A stretch of DNA of 64,000 bases from an uncultured Granulosicoccaceae bacterium (GTDB taxonomy: Bacteria > Pseudomonadota > Gammaproteobacteria > Granulosicoccales > Granulosicoccaceae): assembly GCA_937957915.1 (NCBI GenBank), contig CALGNZ010000030.1, positions 1 to 64,000 of the forward strand, given 5' to 3'. Below, piece by piece: positions 28,447 to 37,456 of this stretch. Numbering within the stretch: the stretch's first letter is position 1; each line of letters begins with the position of its first letter. The notes beneath the pieces are model-generated. The model was not told the DNA's origin. It did no database searches and saw only the letters and a program-made list of their open reading frames with translations. Made by a program: the position numbers and the translations under genes.

Positions 28447-31356
28447 ATGCCACGATCTGAGGTTTTTGAAGAGATCCGTCGTTATCCGATAAGCTCGCTT
28501 AACATGGAGTTTCAGGAATATCGACACAGAAAAACTGGTACCCGGCATATTCACCTGGCTGCCGACGACGATCAAAATGCTTTTCTTGTTGCATTTTTAA
28601 CGGTACCTCAGGACTCGACCGGCGTCGCACATATTCTCGAACATACCGCGCTTTGTGGCAGCAAGCGGTTTCCGGTGCGCGATCCGTTTTTTATGATGCT
28701 ACGGCGTTCTCTAAACACTTTTATGAACGCGTTCACGGCCAGCGACTGGACTGCTTATCCGTTTGCCAGTCGCAACCGCAAAGACTTTTACAATTTGCTC
28801 GATGTGTATCTGGATGCAACCTTTTTCCCGAATCTCAATGAGCTTGACTTCAGACAAGAGGGGCATCGACTGGATTTTACAGAGCCCGGCGATACTCAAT
28901 CAGCCCTGATGTACAAGGGCGTGGTGTTCAACGAAATGAAAGGCGCCTACAGCTCTCCGAATGCTCGCCTGATGAAACAGTTTTCTCACGCACTGTTTCC
29001 ATCGATAACCTATCACCATGACAGCGGCGGCGATCCTGCAGATATCCCCGACCTGACCTGGGAGCAACTCAAGGCGTTTCACGCGCTGCATTACCACCCG
29101 TCAAATGCCGTCATGTTTACTTATGGTGACTTGCCTGCCAGTGATCTGCAGGCCCGCTTTGAAGAGCGCGCATTGGCTGAGTTTGATGCGATAGATGTCT
29201 CTGGTCTGGCAATACCGGATGAGGTTCGCTACGAAAAGCCACAGCAGCGCACTGCAAGCTACCCCCTCGCTGAAGAGACAACTGCAGGGCGCACACACAT
29301 TGCGCTTGGTTGGCTGCTGGGTAGAAATTCTGATGTTCGCGATGTAATGGAAGCCCGCGTGCTGTCTGATGTTCTGCTCGACAACAGTAGTTCGCCGCTT
29401 CGAAATGCACTTGAGACCACAAACCTTGGAACGGCGCCTTCGCCACTGTGCGGCGTTGACGATGATACGCGCGAGATGACTTTCGCCGCCGGTGTTGAAG
29501 GGAGTGACCCCGAAAAGGCTGATCAGGTCGAGCAGTTGATTACCGGGGTTCTTGAGGATGTCGCGCAAAACGGTGTACCGGTTGAGTCGGTAATGTCTGT
29601 TCTGCACCAGTTGGAACTCGCCCAGCGTGAAGTAACCGGGGATGGTTTTCCATACGGTTTACAACTGGCCTTACGCGCGTTGACGCCTGTGCTGCATGGT
29701 GGAGACCCGGTTGCAGCGCTCGATATCGATGAATTACTCACTGAATTAAGAAAAGACGCGCAAGACCCGGATTTTATCCCGGGCTTGGTTCGTAAACTCC
29801 TGCTGAACAACAACCACCGGGTTAGATTGGTGATGGAGCCGGATACCGATCTGGCCGACAAGGAAGAGCAAAGTGAGGCGCTGAGGCTAAAAGCACTGGA
29901 GAAAGAGCTCTCTGAATCGGACAGAAACAGAATCGCGGAACTGGCTGTGGCATTGGAAGAACGGCAATCCAGCGAGGATGATGTCGAGATCCTGCCTCGA
30001 GTCACGCTTGATGATGTGCCTGCAGAAATAAAAATGCCCGTCGGCAAGTCAGACAAGGTAGGGCAAATACCCGCTGTCTGGTACGCCAGCGGCACCAATG
30101 GAATGGTTTATCAGCAGCTGGTCGCGCAACTGCCGGCGCTGGATGATGATCTTATCGATGTGTTACCTCTGTACACGCTGTGTCTGGCAGAAGTCGGTAG
30201 TGGCGGGCGCGACTATATGCAAACCCAGGCCGAACACGCATCAGTGCTCGGTGGTATTGGAGCCCGAGTCAGCACTCGTAGTGTATTGCGCAGTAACGAA
30301 AAACTGCATGCGTCTATGGTTGTGTCTGCCAAGGGCTTGAATCGTAACAGCGACCATCTCACTCGATTGATTTGCGAGACACTGGAAAGCCCTGACTTTT
30401 CCGAAACAACGCGCATCCGGGATCTGATATCGCAGGTACGAACGCGGCGAGAGAGCTCCATCACCGGACGAGGACACAGTTTCGCCATGAGTGCCGCGTC
30501 CTGTCGGCACAGTGTGAGTGCAGCGCTGGGCCATCGATGGGGCGGGCTGCATGGGTTGATCGCGATCAAAGATTTGGACGATGAAATCCAGAAAGACGCG
30601 TCAGCGCTGGCTGAGCTTGCTGAAAAATTTAAACGAATTCATGCACTGGTTCAGTCGACACCGAGTGAATGGCTAATTGTGTCTGAACAAGACCAGCAAC
30701 AGCAGATAAGAGAGTCGATCGAGAGCAGAGCTGCAGCACGTGCAGGGGAGTTGAGTAGTGGTTTTGGCTATCACTTTGATTTCGATAACGTGCGTCAGGC
30801 ATGGTCGACGAATGCGCAGGTTAACTTTTGTGCAAAATCGTATGCGGCTGTGCCGGCAGGACATCATGATGCAGCGATACTGACAGTTCTGGGTGAGTAC
30901 CTGAGTAACGGTTTTCTGCATAGCGCTATCCGTGAAAAAGGTGGCGCATACGGGGGTGGGGCCGGTTTTGACGGCGAAAGTGCTGCTTTCCGGTTTTATT
31001 CCTATCGCGATCCTCGTCTACAGGAAACGATGGATGATTTCGATGAGTCGATACGATGGCTGATGAAAGGGTCTCATGAGGAGCGCTTATTGGAAGAAGC
31101 GATTTTGGGTGTAATATCGCGTATCGATAAGCCTGGATCGCCAGCTGGTGAGGCAATCGGTAACTACTACTCGGAGCGCTACGGCCGAGGTGGCGATTAT
31201 GTGCAGGAGTTGCGTCAGCGAATTCTAAAGCTCACTTTCGCGGATCTGACCGGAGTAACTGAAAAGTACCTGCTCGACAAACCGTCCAGTGCTGCCGTCG
31301 TCGGCGCAGCAGAGCGAATGGCGCAGCTCAGTGATTACGAGCAATACTCGGTTTAA
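28447..31356 (+). CDS. M16C zinc metallopeptidase (PreP/presequence protease family)
   Basis: Large peptidasome-type protease that degrades short unstructured peptides inside a closed chamber. The 969 residues carry the inverted zinc motif HILEH (H62, E65, H66), then CGSKRFPVRDPFFMM and the distal ligand segment FNEMKGAYSSP, both hallmarks of the PreP/Cym1 branch. A second, inactive M16 half (about 520-960) includes the conserved EKGGAYGGG. No signal peptide is evident, so it is probably cytoplasmic. The ATG at 28447 has GGAG at 28438-28441. It is monocistronic, with its own promoter and terminators. The physiological substrate in bacteria is not established. Confidence 0.93.
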   Translation: MPRSEVFEEIRRYPISSLNMEFQEYRHRKTGTRHIHLAADDDQNAFLVAFLTVPQDSTGVAHILEHTALCGSKRFPVRDPFFMMLRRSLNTFMNAFTASDWTAYPFASRNRKDFYNLLDVYLDATFFPNLNELDFRQEGHRLDFTEPGDTQSALMYKGVVFNEMKGAYSSPNARLMKQFSHALFPSITYHHDSGGDPADIPDLTWEQLKAFHALHYHPSNAVMFTYGDLPASDLQARFEERALAEFDAIDVSGLAIPDEVRYEKPQQRTASYPLAEETTAGRTHIALGWLLGRNSDVRDVMEARVLSDVLLDNSSSPLRNALETTNLGTAPSPLCGVDDDTREMTFAAGVEGSDPEKADQVEQLITGVLEDVAQNGVPVESVMSVLHQLELAQREVTGDGFPYGLQLALRALTPVLHGGDPVAALDIDELLTELRKDAQDPDFIPGLVRKLLLNNNHRVRLVMEPDTDLADKEEQSEALRLKALEKELSESDRNRIAELAVALEERQSSEDDVEILPRVTLDDVPAEIKMPVGKSDKVGQIPAVWYASGTNGMVYQQLVAQLPALDDDLIDVLPLYTLCLAEVGSGGRDYMQTQAEHASVLGGIGARVSTRSVLRSNEKLHASMVVSAKGLNRNSDHLTRLICETLESPDFSETTRIRDLISQVRTRRESSITGRGHSFAMSAASCRHSVSAALGHRWGGLHGLIAIKDLDDEIQKDASALAELAEKFKRIHALVQSTPSEWLIVSEQDQQQQIRESIESRAAARAGELSSGFGYHFDFDNVRQAWSTNAQVNFCAKSYAAVPAGHHDAAILTVLGEYLSNGFLHSAIREKGGAYGGGAGFDGESAAFRFYSYRDPRLQETMDDFDESIRWLMKGSHEERLLEEAILGVISRIDKPGSPAGEAIGNYYSERYGRGGDYVQELRQRILKLTFADLTGVTEKYLLDKPSSAAVVGAAERMAQLSDYEQYSV

Positions 31357-31404
31357 GCCGCCGGGCATCATCCTGCGATTGTAACGGCTGGGTTTTGTGG
31401 CAGG

Positions 31405-31430
31405 CCCGGGCTTTTCCGCGCTCGGGTTTT
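31405..31430 (+). terminator. Rho-independent terminator after M16 protease gene
   Basis: CCCGGGC (31405-31411) pairs with GCTCGGG (31420-31426, one G-U pair) and is followed by TTTT. It lies about 50 bases after the stop codon. Confidence 0.7.
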
Positions 31431-31447
31431 GATCGTGCTGAACCGAT

Positions 31448-31480
31448 GCTGTTGCTGGTTATTGCAACAGCGTTTCGTTT
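31448..31480 (+). terminator. Second terminator-like hairpin
   Basis: A perfect 8-base stem, GCTGTTGC (31448-31455) and GCAACAGC (31464-31471), has an 8-base loop and is followed by GTTTCGTTTT. It stands right after the first terminator, as a back-up. Confidence 0.55.
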
Positions 31481-31763
31481 TGCGTTAGCGGAATTGCGAA
31501 ATGTTGCTCATTAAACCCTTTAGCTGAATGAGCAAGGTCAGGCGTTTGTGCGGGACATGTGAGCGTTGCGCAGAACAGAACTGAGGCACGGTTATGTGTG
31601 TGCCGGCAGGGAATAGCTCACACCCTTCGCCAGAATGACTAGCCTGCTTAGGCAGTATATGGTTTCGCAGTATGTGGTTTGCCTGCAATGCTCGAGCGAA
31701 CCTGCAATCTGGATCAGAGTCGTTTGGACGGTCACCGATTCAATGCGCACCGAGAGGCTGAAA

Positions 31764-31828
31764 GGTCTGCCTCGCAGTCGTGCGGAAGTCACTTCCTGTA
31801 ACCACATGCTGAAACTGCGAGGCAGATC
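31764..31828. repeat. 15-base inverted repeat with nested palindrome
   Basis: GGTCTGCCTCGCAGT (31764-31778) and ACTGCGAGGCAGATC (31814-31828) match at 14 of 15 positions around a 35-base loop. Inside the loop is the short palindrome GGAAGT-C-ACTTCC (31784-31796). No T-tract follows on either side. It may be a structured RNA, a remnant of a mobile element or a protein-binding site. Confidence 0.6.
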
Positions 31829-32027
31829 TGTACCGCTCGTCCTTGTGCTCACTACTTTCCTACTACATTGATTTGGCCGGCGGGCCTAGCACTCCGTGCT
31901 GAATACCACTACTCCCGACGCTAATAATGGATGCAAGCTGCCAATAGATCTATACCACGGACGACTAATTGACAAACACTAAATAATCTGCTACGCGGCC
32001 GAACTGAGGGCCGCCAGGGATATCGAT

Positions 32028-32516
32028 TCAGGGCTGCACTAAGTGTCTATTAGATAACGCGGGAGGGTCGAGTTCAGCCAAAAGTGCCAGCAATCGGAGT
32101 AGTTCTGCGGTATTTGATGCTCCAAATTGATTAATAATCTCCTCGTAAACCGCCTCTGTTTTTTTCATTTCGCTATCAATGTACGCAACCATAGATTGCT
32201 CAAGTGTAATTAATGAGCGCCTGCTGTCCGCTGGGTTCACCTCACGCGAGATTGTATTTCTATCTTCGAGTACTTTTAGAATGCGGGTCAGGCTCGGTAA
32301 AAGCAGTGCAGCGTGCCGGGCCAGATTAGTGGCATCCAGCGGGCCTTGTTCGTTCAATACCCTAAGCACCCTCCATTGTTGTTCGGTGTAGCCTCGCTCT
32401 GCCAGTAGTGGGCGAAAATGCAGCATTACGGCCTCTCTTGCACGCGAAAGTGCAATTGGCATCGATTTGCTGACCGGGCGAGGTTGCAAATTGCTTTGAG
32501 AATTGGCATCGGCCAT
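32028..32516 (-). CDS. hpaR: MarR-family regulator of homoprotocatechuate catabolism, HpaR-like
   Basis: Dimeric winged-helix regulator; in E. coli HpaR represses the homoprotocatechuate meta-cleavage operon and is relieved by the aromatic substrate. The 162 residues include ALSRAREAVMLHFRPLL and GYTEQQWRVLRVL, LLPSLTRILKVLEDR and the wing NPADSRRSLI, in the same order as HpaR. It is transcribed divergently from hpaE, the classical arrangement for a local regulator, and a palindrome in between (32583-32596) is a likely operator. Confidence 0.85.
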   Translation of the reverse strand: MADANSQSNLQPRPVSKSMPIALSRAREAVMLHFRPLLAERGYTEQQWRVLRVLNEQGPLDATNLARHAALLLPSLTRILKVLEDRNTISREVNPADSRRSLITLEQSMVAYIDSEMKKTEAVYEEIINQFGASNTAELLRLLALLAELDPPALSNRHLVQP

Positions 32517-32582
32517 TCAAAATACTCTCGGATTTTGCGCTAGTAACAACGGTCAACTATACATCACAGGATTTGTGTTACC

Positions 32583-32596
32583 ATTAACATGTTAAT
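32583..32596. promoter_or_regulatory. Candidate HpaR operator (perfect palindrome)
   Basis: ATTAACATGTTAAT is a perfect 14-base palindrome in the 150-base hpaR-hpaE intergenic region. It falls between a weak TTGTGT (32573-32578) and TTAAAA (32596-32601) pair, where bound repressor would block hpaE transcription. MarR proteins typically bind AT-rich palindromes of about this size. Confidence 0.6.
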
Positions 32597-32666
32597 TAAA
32601 ATGGTTGCAGTACCTGGCTTATGCCCTGCAATGAACGATCATCACTTTCAAGGCTCGAGATAACGG

Positions 32667-34184
32667 ATGTCGGATCTTAAAAATAACTTAGAAAAAGCAC
32701 AGCGCTACCTGCAGCGATTTAAAGATAAAGGGGTGCAGAACTTTGTGTCCGGTGAGTCGAGGCCCGCTCTGGACGGAACAACATTCGAAAGCAGTTCGCC
32801 AGTTGATATGGCACCGTTAGCGGATGTGGCGCTGGGCAAAGCTGCAGATATAGATTTGGCAGCAAGGTCTTCGCGAGAGGCGTTTACTGAATGGTCTCAG
32901 GTTGACGCGACCGAACGAAAAAAAATCCTTCATCGGATTGCGGACGGCATTGTCGACAGGGCTGAGGAGATCGCTTTCACAGAGTGTCTTGATACGGGAC
33001 AGGCGCTGCGCTTCATGTCTAAGGCTGCTTTGCGCGGCGCTGAGAATTTTCGCTTCTTTGCTGACAAAGCAGCGGAAGCACGCGACGGTAAATCGCTGTT
33101 TTGCCCTGGACAGATGAACGTGACCTGCAGAGTACCAATTGGTCCGGTTGGAATAATCACGCCGTGGAATACACCGTTTATGTTATCGACCTGGAAAATC
33201 GCACCGGCACTTGCTGCTGGTTGCACGGTAGTACACAAGCCGGCTGAGTTTTCACCGCTAACCGCAAGCCTGCTTGTGGAGATTGCACATGAAGCCGGTT
33301 TGCCGCCCGGAGTATGGAATACGATTAACGGTTTGGGTGAGGATGCTGGTAAAGCGCTGACTGAACACCCTGACATCAAGGCGATAGGCTTCGTTGGCGA
33401 GAGTCGCACCGGTTCGATGATTATGCGTCAGGCGGCAGATACGCTAAAGCGGTTTCATTTTGAGCTCGGTGGTAAAAACCCGGTCGTGGTTTTTGCTGAT
33501 GCAGATTTGGAGCGTGCGGCTGATGCTGCCGTATTTATGATCTATTCCCTGAATGGCGAGCGTTGCACGTCGTCGTCACGGCTGCTGGTAGAAGCATCTA
33601 TCTATGAAGAATTTACCGCCGCGGTTGCGGCTCGCGCCAAACGAATCAAGGTAGGTCATCCACTCGATCCGGACACTGTTGTCGGACCACTCATTCACCC
33701 CGAGCATTTTGACAAGGTGATGTCCTATATGGATGTTGCTCGACAAGAGGGGGCGACTATCGCGGCAGGAGGTGGCAGGCCCGAAGGGCTGACCCGTGGC
33801 TGTTACGTTGAGCCCACGCTGTTCACCAACGCGAGTAATGATATGCGAATTTCGCAGGAGGAAATATTCGGGCCTGTATTAACCGCCATTCCTTTTGCTG
33901 ATGAGGTCGAGGCACTTAAGCTGGCAAATGATGTGAACTACGGATTGGCCGGGTACCTTTGGACTGCCGATGTTACCAGAGCAATGCGGTTCAGTCAGTC
34001 AATGGAGGCCGGCATGGTGTGGGTGAATTCTGAAAACACCCGGCACTTACCTGCCCCGTTTGGCGGAATGAAAGCTTCAGGTATTGGACGAGATGGCGGG
34101 GACTGGTCGTTCGATTTTTATATGGAGACCAGAAATATTGCATTTGCAACGACCAATCACAAAGTTCCAAAACTGGGAGGTTAA
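32667..34184 (+). CDS. hpaE: 5-carboxymethyl-2-hydroxymuconate semialdehyde dehydrogenase
   Basis: NAD-dependent aldehyde dehydrogenase that oxidises the ring-cleavage product of homoprotocatechuate. The 505 residues have the ALDH motifs TPWNTPFM, FHFELGGKNP (catalytic E266) and NGERCTSSSR (nucleophile C300), plus the HpaE-like C terminus with FGGMKASGIGRDGG and a final KVPKLGG. Similarity along the whole length to HpaE, and hpaD five bases downstream, favour this over a generic betaine aldehyde dehydrogenase. Confidence 0.85.
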   Translation: MSDLKNNLEKAQRYLQRFKDKGVQNFVSGESRPALDGTTFESSSPVDMAPLADVALGKAADIDLAARSSREAFTEWSQVDATERKKILHRIADGIVDRAEEIAFTECLDTGQALRFMSKAALRGAENFRFFADKAAEARDGKSLFCPGQMNVTCRVPIGPVGIITPWNTPFMLSTWKIAPALAAGCTVVHKPAEFSPLTASLLVEIAHEAGLPPGVWNTINGLGEDAGKALTEHPDIKAIGFVGESRTGSMIMRQAADTLKRFHFELGGKNPVVVFADADLERAADAAVFMIYSLNGERCTSSSRLLVEASIYEEFTAAVAARAKRIKVGHPLDPDTVVGPLIHPEHFDKVMSYMDVARQEGATIAAGGGRPEGLTRGCYVEPTLFTNASNDMRISQEEIFGPVLTAIPFADEVEALKLANDVNYGLAGYLWTADVTRAMRFSQSMEAGMVWVNSENTRHLPAPFGGMKASGIGRDGGDWSFDFYMETRNIAFATTNHKVPKLGG

Positions 34185-34189
34185 CCGAG

Positions 34190-35170
34190 ATGCCACTTCC
34201 GACTCCTGTTCTGTACCCTCCGTTTAATATTGTCCGGTTGAGTCATGTTGAGCTTACGGTTAGCGACATCGACGCGTCCCGCAGGTTCTACGCTGACACG
34301 CTCGGGCTTCAGGTTACCTTTGAATCTGATGATGTGCTTTATCTGCGGGCAATGGAAGAGCGTGGGCACCATTGCATTGTGTTGAGGCGAAGCAATAAAC
34401 CCTCAGTGAAAGTACTTGGTTTCAAAGTTTATAGCGAAGATGATCTTGATCATGCTGAGAAATTCTTCAAAGCAAAAGGGCTTCCCGTTTCGTGGGTAGA
34501 GCGCGACTATCAGGGCCGCACGCTGTTGACAGAGGATGCACACGGAATACCACTGGAGTTTTACCACCGTATGGATCGACTTGAATCCATTCATCAAAAG
34601 TACGCTTTATACAAAGGAGTAAAACCGCTTCGTATTGATCACTTCAACGTGTTTTCGCAAAACGTTGATGAGTCGGTAGCCTTCTACAACGAAATGGGCT
34701 TTCGCACAACTGAATACACGGAAGATGCAGAAACGAAAAAACTGTGGGCTGCATGGATGCACCGTAAAGGCGGCGTGCATGATATGGCGTTTACCAATGG
34801 TGTGGGCCCTAGGATGCATCACATTGCTTTCTGGGTGCCGACGCCTCTTAATATCATCGATTTGCTTGATTTGATGTCTACCACCGGGTATCTGGAAAAC
34901 ATAGAGCGCGGGCCCGGCAGGCACGGTATATCGAATGCATTTTTCCTGTACATTAGGGACCCAGATGGCCACCGTACAGAGATCTATTGCTCTGATTACC
35001 AAACCGTGGACCCGGATCACGAACCTATAATGTGGGATTTAAAAGACCCGCAAAGACAGACCTTATGGGGCGCTCCGGCACCGGCATCATGGTTTGAGCT
35101 GGGCAGTGTTTTTGATGGCGTACAACCGCAGGAACCCGCACTGAAAGCGCAACCGATTGTAGCGCCCTGA
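34190..35170 (+). CDS. hpaD: 3,4-dihydroxyphenylacetate 2,3-dioxygenase (type I extradiol)
   Basis: Cleaves the ring of homoprotocatechuate next to one hydroxyl group (meta cleavage). The 326 residues contain two vicinal-oxygen-chelate modules. The metal ligands can be placed as H151 (RIDHFN), H211 (GPRMHHIAF) and E264 (GHRTEIY), matching H155, H214 and E267 of the Brevibacterium and Arthrobacter enzymes. ERGPGRHGISNAFFLYI is also conserved. Those enzymes use Fe(II) or Mn(II); the metal here cannot be told. It follows hpaE by five bases and is surely co-transcribed with it. Confidence 0.92.
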   Translation: MPLPTPVLYPPFNIVRLSHVELTVSDIDASRRFYADTLGLQVTFESDDVLYLRAMEERGHHCIVLRRSNKPSVKVLGFKVYSEDDLDHAEKFFKAKGLPVSWVERDYQGRTLLTEDAHGIPLEFYHRMDRLESIHQKYALYKGVKPLRIDHFNVFSQNVDESVAFYNEMGFRTTEYTEDAETKKLWAAWMHRKGGVHDMAFTNGVGPRMHHIAFWVPTPLNIIDLLDLMSTTGYLENIERGPGRHGISNAFFLYIRDPDGHRTEIYCSDYQTVDPDHEPIMWDLKDPQRQTLWGAPAPASWFELGSVFDGVQPQEPALKAQPIVAP

Positions 35171-35178
35171 CGGGCGCT
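35161..35178 (+). terminator. Hairpin across the hpaD stop codon
   Basis: AGCGCCC (35161-35167) pairs with GGGCGCT (35172-35178); the TGA stop is in the 4-base loop. Only a weak T-rich tail (GGTCTTATT) follows. It may be a terminator or a stabilising 3' hairpin. Confidence 0.45.
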
Positions 35179-35276
35179 GGTCTTATTGCCAGAGGTCACG
35201 ACTTAGTCTCCTGATTGATTGTACAAATGGGGAGCACCCTAACGAATGATTTACCAGAGATTTTTCAACTCAGTTA

Positions 35277-36101
35277 ATGGAGTCGTCCGCCTTGACCTCT
35301 ACAAAACAATATAGCGCGATCGAGCTTGAGCATGACGAGCAATGGCTGACCATATGGTTTAACCAGCCGCAGATTCGTAATCCGCTAACCGATGCGATGC
35401 GACTTGAGTTGACAGAGGCGTTGGAGAAGGTTCGTGATGATCGCCGGATACGTGGAATTACGCTGCGTGGAAGAGGAGGTATCTTCTGTGCCGGAGGTGA
35501 TCTAAAATCCTTCCGAGCGCTTGCCAGTGGTGAGGCGAGTCGTGACTCTATACTGTCGATGTCGACAGAGATTGGAGATCTGCTGGCAACAGTGAATACC
35601 ATGCCACAGGCCTTGATAGCAGTAGTCGAAGGCGCTGCGATGGCGGGAGGATTCGGTTTAGCCTGTTGTGCGGATGTTGTAATTTGTCAGCGCAGCGCAA
35701 AATTCGCAATGACCGAAACGGCGATAGGTTTAAGCCCTGCACAGATAGCACCGTATGCGGTACAGAAACTGGGTTATGCCACTGCCCGTCGGTTGATGGT
35801 TACGGCTGCAAGGTTTACCGGCGTCGAAGCGCATGAGTACGGCTTTGCTGACTTTGTTGCAGAAGATGCCGAGCGATTACAGGCGGAGGAACTCAGTATT
35901 CGACAGTCGGTGTTGCAATGTGCGCCGGGAGCAATTGCAGATACCAAGCGGCTATTGCATGGCCTACAGTCACTCGATCGCCAGTCGGTTGTTGAGTTTG
36001 CTGCGGTAAACTTTGCAGACCGAGTGGAGAGTGGCGAGGCGCTTGAAGGCATCAGTGCATTTTTTGATAAGCGCAAGCCGAGTTGGGCAGCGCAACAATA
36101 G
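35277..36101 (+). CDS. Enoyl-CoA hydratase/isomerase family protein
   Basis: The 274-residue crotonase-fold protein has the first oxyanion-hole segment FCAGGDLKSF, the second at EGAAMAGGFGLACCADVV and the acidic catalytic region MTETAIGLSPAQIAPY. The last is like methylglutaconyl-CoA or isohexenylglutaconyl-CoA hydratases. No CoA-dependent step exists in the homoprotocatechuate pathway, so despite lying 106 bases after hpaD its substrate is unknown and it may have a separate role. The ATG at 35277 is one choice; the N-terminal 15 residues are unlike the family and a slightly later start is possible. Confidence 0.82.
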   Translation: MESSALTSTKQYSAIELEHDEQWLTIWFNQPQIRNPLTDAMRLELTEALEKVRDDRRIRGITLRGRGGIFCAGGDLKSFRALASGEASRDSILSMSTEIGDLLATVNTMPQALIAVVEGAAMAGGFGLACCADVVICQRSAKFAMTETAIGLSPAQIAPYAVQKLGYATARRLMVTAARFTGVEAHEYGFADFVAEDAERLQAEELSIRQSVLQCAPGAIADTKRLLHGLQSLDRQSVVEFAAVNFADRVESGEALEGISAFFDKRKPSWAAQQ

Positions 36102-36180
36102 TTCACCATGCTATTACTCGATGGATGTTTACCGGAGTCCGGCTTGCTGCAGGCTCGGGTTTATGTCGCCGGTTTACCTG

Positions 36181-36252
36181 CTTGTCAGAGAATCGGTGCC
36201 GGGCATTACTAACCAAAATGACATAATTTGAAATTAACTTTTCTCTGACAAG
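36181..36252. repeat. 12-base inverted repeat
   Basis: CTTGTCAGAGAA (36181-36192) and TTCTCTGACAAG (36241-36252) are perfect inverted copies separated by 48 AT-rich bases, in the spacer upstream of the SGNH hydrolase gene. Function unknown. Confidence 0.45.
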
Positions 36253-36364
36253 TACGCTTTTGTGTACTAAATCTTCTAGTAAGGGCACGTGGTGACTGCG
36301 ATGCGAAGCGGCCATCAACGATGTTAAAGCCCGGCAAATAAAATAATAATTAGAAGAAAATAAA

Positions 36365-37393
36365 ATGACTACTCCCTCTTGCTCTGGCAAATGCTCCTCT
36401 TTTTCTAACCTTGTAAAGCACGGTGGCACCTACAACCGCTACCGTTTTCTTGGGGTTTCTGTATTGGCCGGCTTAATAGCCGCCGGATGTGAGGGCGGCT
36501 CAATTGAGCTCTCTGTACCGGATATTTCCAGTTCTGTTCCTGCCTTATCAGATGACCCGATAGTTGACGATGTGGTGGCTGAAGAGCCCGCTCTACCAGA
36601 AGTCCCTGTGATGCCAGCGGAAGGTCCGGCAGACGATGGGCTGCCTGCAGTGCAGTTGCTCGATGCTGAAACTGTCGAGGCGCCTGCAGCAGGTGTTGGT
36701 ATATCCACACAGGCGCAGGCGTTGCTAACAGAAGCCCTGACTCGTGGTGGTGTGAGAATTATGCCAACCGGTGACTCAATTACGCACGGGATCGGCGGCA
36801 GTGCCAGTTACCGTCGCGAATTAGCGGGCTTGCTGGATACGGCAGGTTGCTCTTACCGTATGGTTGGGTCGCAAAGTCAGTCATTGCAGGATACCGGTTA
36901 CTACGGAGCGCATGAGGGATACAGCGGCCACACGGCCGACTATTTCCTGTCGGGTTTTCAAACGGGTTCAGGTAATAACCCGGGTATTGCGAATGCGATT
37001 AACTATCAGTCGCCAGATCTGGTGCTGTTACATATTGGATCGGTTGATCTATTTAAGGGTCAAACGGTTGAATCGACAGTTGAAGATATTGCGGCGGTAA
37101 TTGATACCATTCACCAAAACAAACCGGATACCGTTGTGGTCGTTGCCAATGTGATCCCCTGGTTTAACGATACCAGGGACAGCAACTTACCTGACTCTAT
37201 TCGCATACTTGGTAACAAAGTACAGGAATTGGTGCAGAACAGCGGCAATCCACTGGTATCTATTGCGGATGTAAGATCCGGCTTTACCGAAGATATGATG
37301 CAGTCAGATTTGATACACCCGAATCTCGATGGAGACGTGCACATCGCAAATGCAATTTTTGACAGTTTTTACTCCTTGTCAATTTGCAACTAG
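36365..37393 (+). CDS. Putative SGNH/GDSL hydrolase lipoprotein
   Basis: The 342-residue product has an unusually long N-terminal basic region (about 1-28), then a hydrophobic segment ending in a lipobox-like LIAAGC (cysteine about 42). An acidic Pro/Glu/Asp-rich linker (about 45-115) follows, then the SGNH domain: block I MPTGDSITHG (nucleophile Ser), block III LHIGSVDLF in place of the usual GxND, and block V SDLIHPN (Asp/His). It resembles esterases of the cellulose-associated GDSL type. Esters of carbohydrates or lipids are the likely substrates; the exact one is unknown. It is convergent with the next gene. Confidence 0.8.
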   Translation: MTTPSCSGKCSSFSNLVKHGGTYNRYRFLGVSVLAGLIAAGCEGGSIELSVPDISSSVPALSDDPIVDDVVAEEPALPEVPVMPAEGPADDGLPAVQLLDAETVEAPAAGVGISTQAQALLTEALTRGGVRIMPTGDSITHGIGGSASYRRELAGLLDTAGCSYRMVGSQSQSLQDTGYYGAHEGYSGHTADYFLSGFQTGSGNNPGIANAINYQSPDLVLLHIGSVDLFKGQTVESTVEDIAAVIDTIHQNKPDTVVVVANVIPWFNDTRDSNLPDSIRILGNKVQELVQNSGNPLVSIADVRSGFTEDMMQSDLIHPNLDGDVHIANAIFDSFYSLSICN

Positions 37394-37456
37394 TCGCATC
37401 GCGTGCGCTGTAACGGGTTTTCCTCCAATCGATTCGTTGCAGTGCGCGCGCTCTGC

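Larger units (their letters stand above)
31357..32027. other. Spacer with terminators and an inverted repeat
   Basis: This 671-base non-coding stretch lies between the M16 protease gene and hpaR, which ends at 32028. It contains two terminator-like hairpins (31405-31430 and 31448-31480), a direct repeat of GCAGTATATGGTTT/GCAGTATGTGGTTT (about 31654 and 31669) and the long inverted repeat at 31764-31828. No protein-coding gene is supported. Confidence 0.5.

Noticed and set aside
29523-30098. 191-codon minus-strand Ser-rich frame
   Set aside because: Antisense shadow of the M16 protease gene.
31635-31871. 78-codon frame across the inverted repeat at 31764-31828
   Set aside because: Its sequence is dictated by the repeat arms; no ribosome site and no homology recognised.
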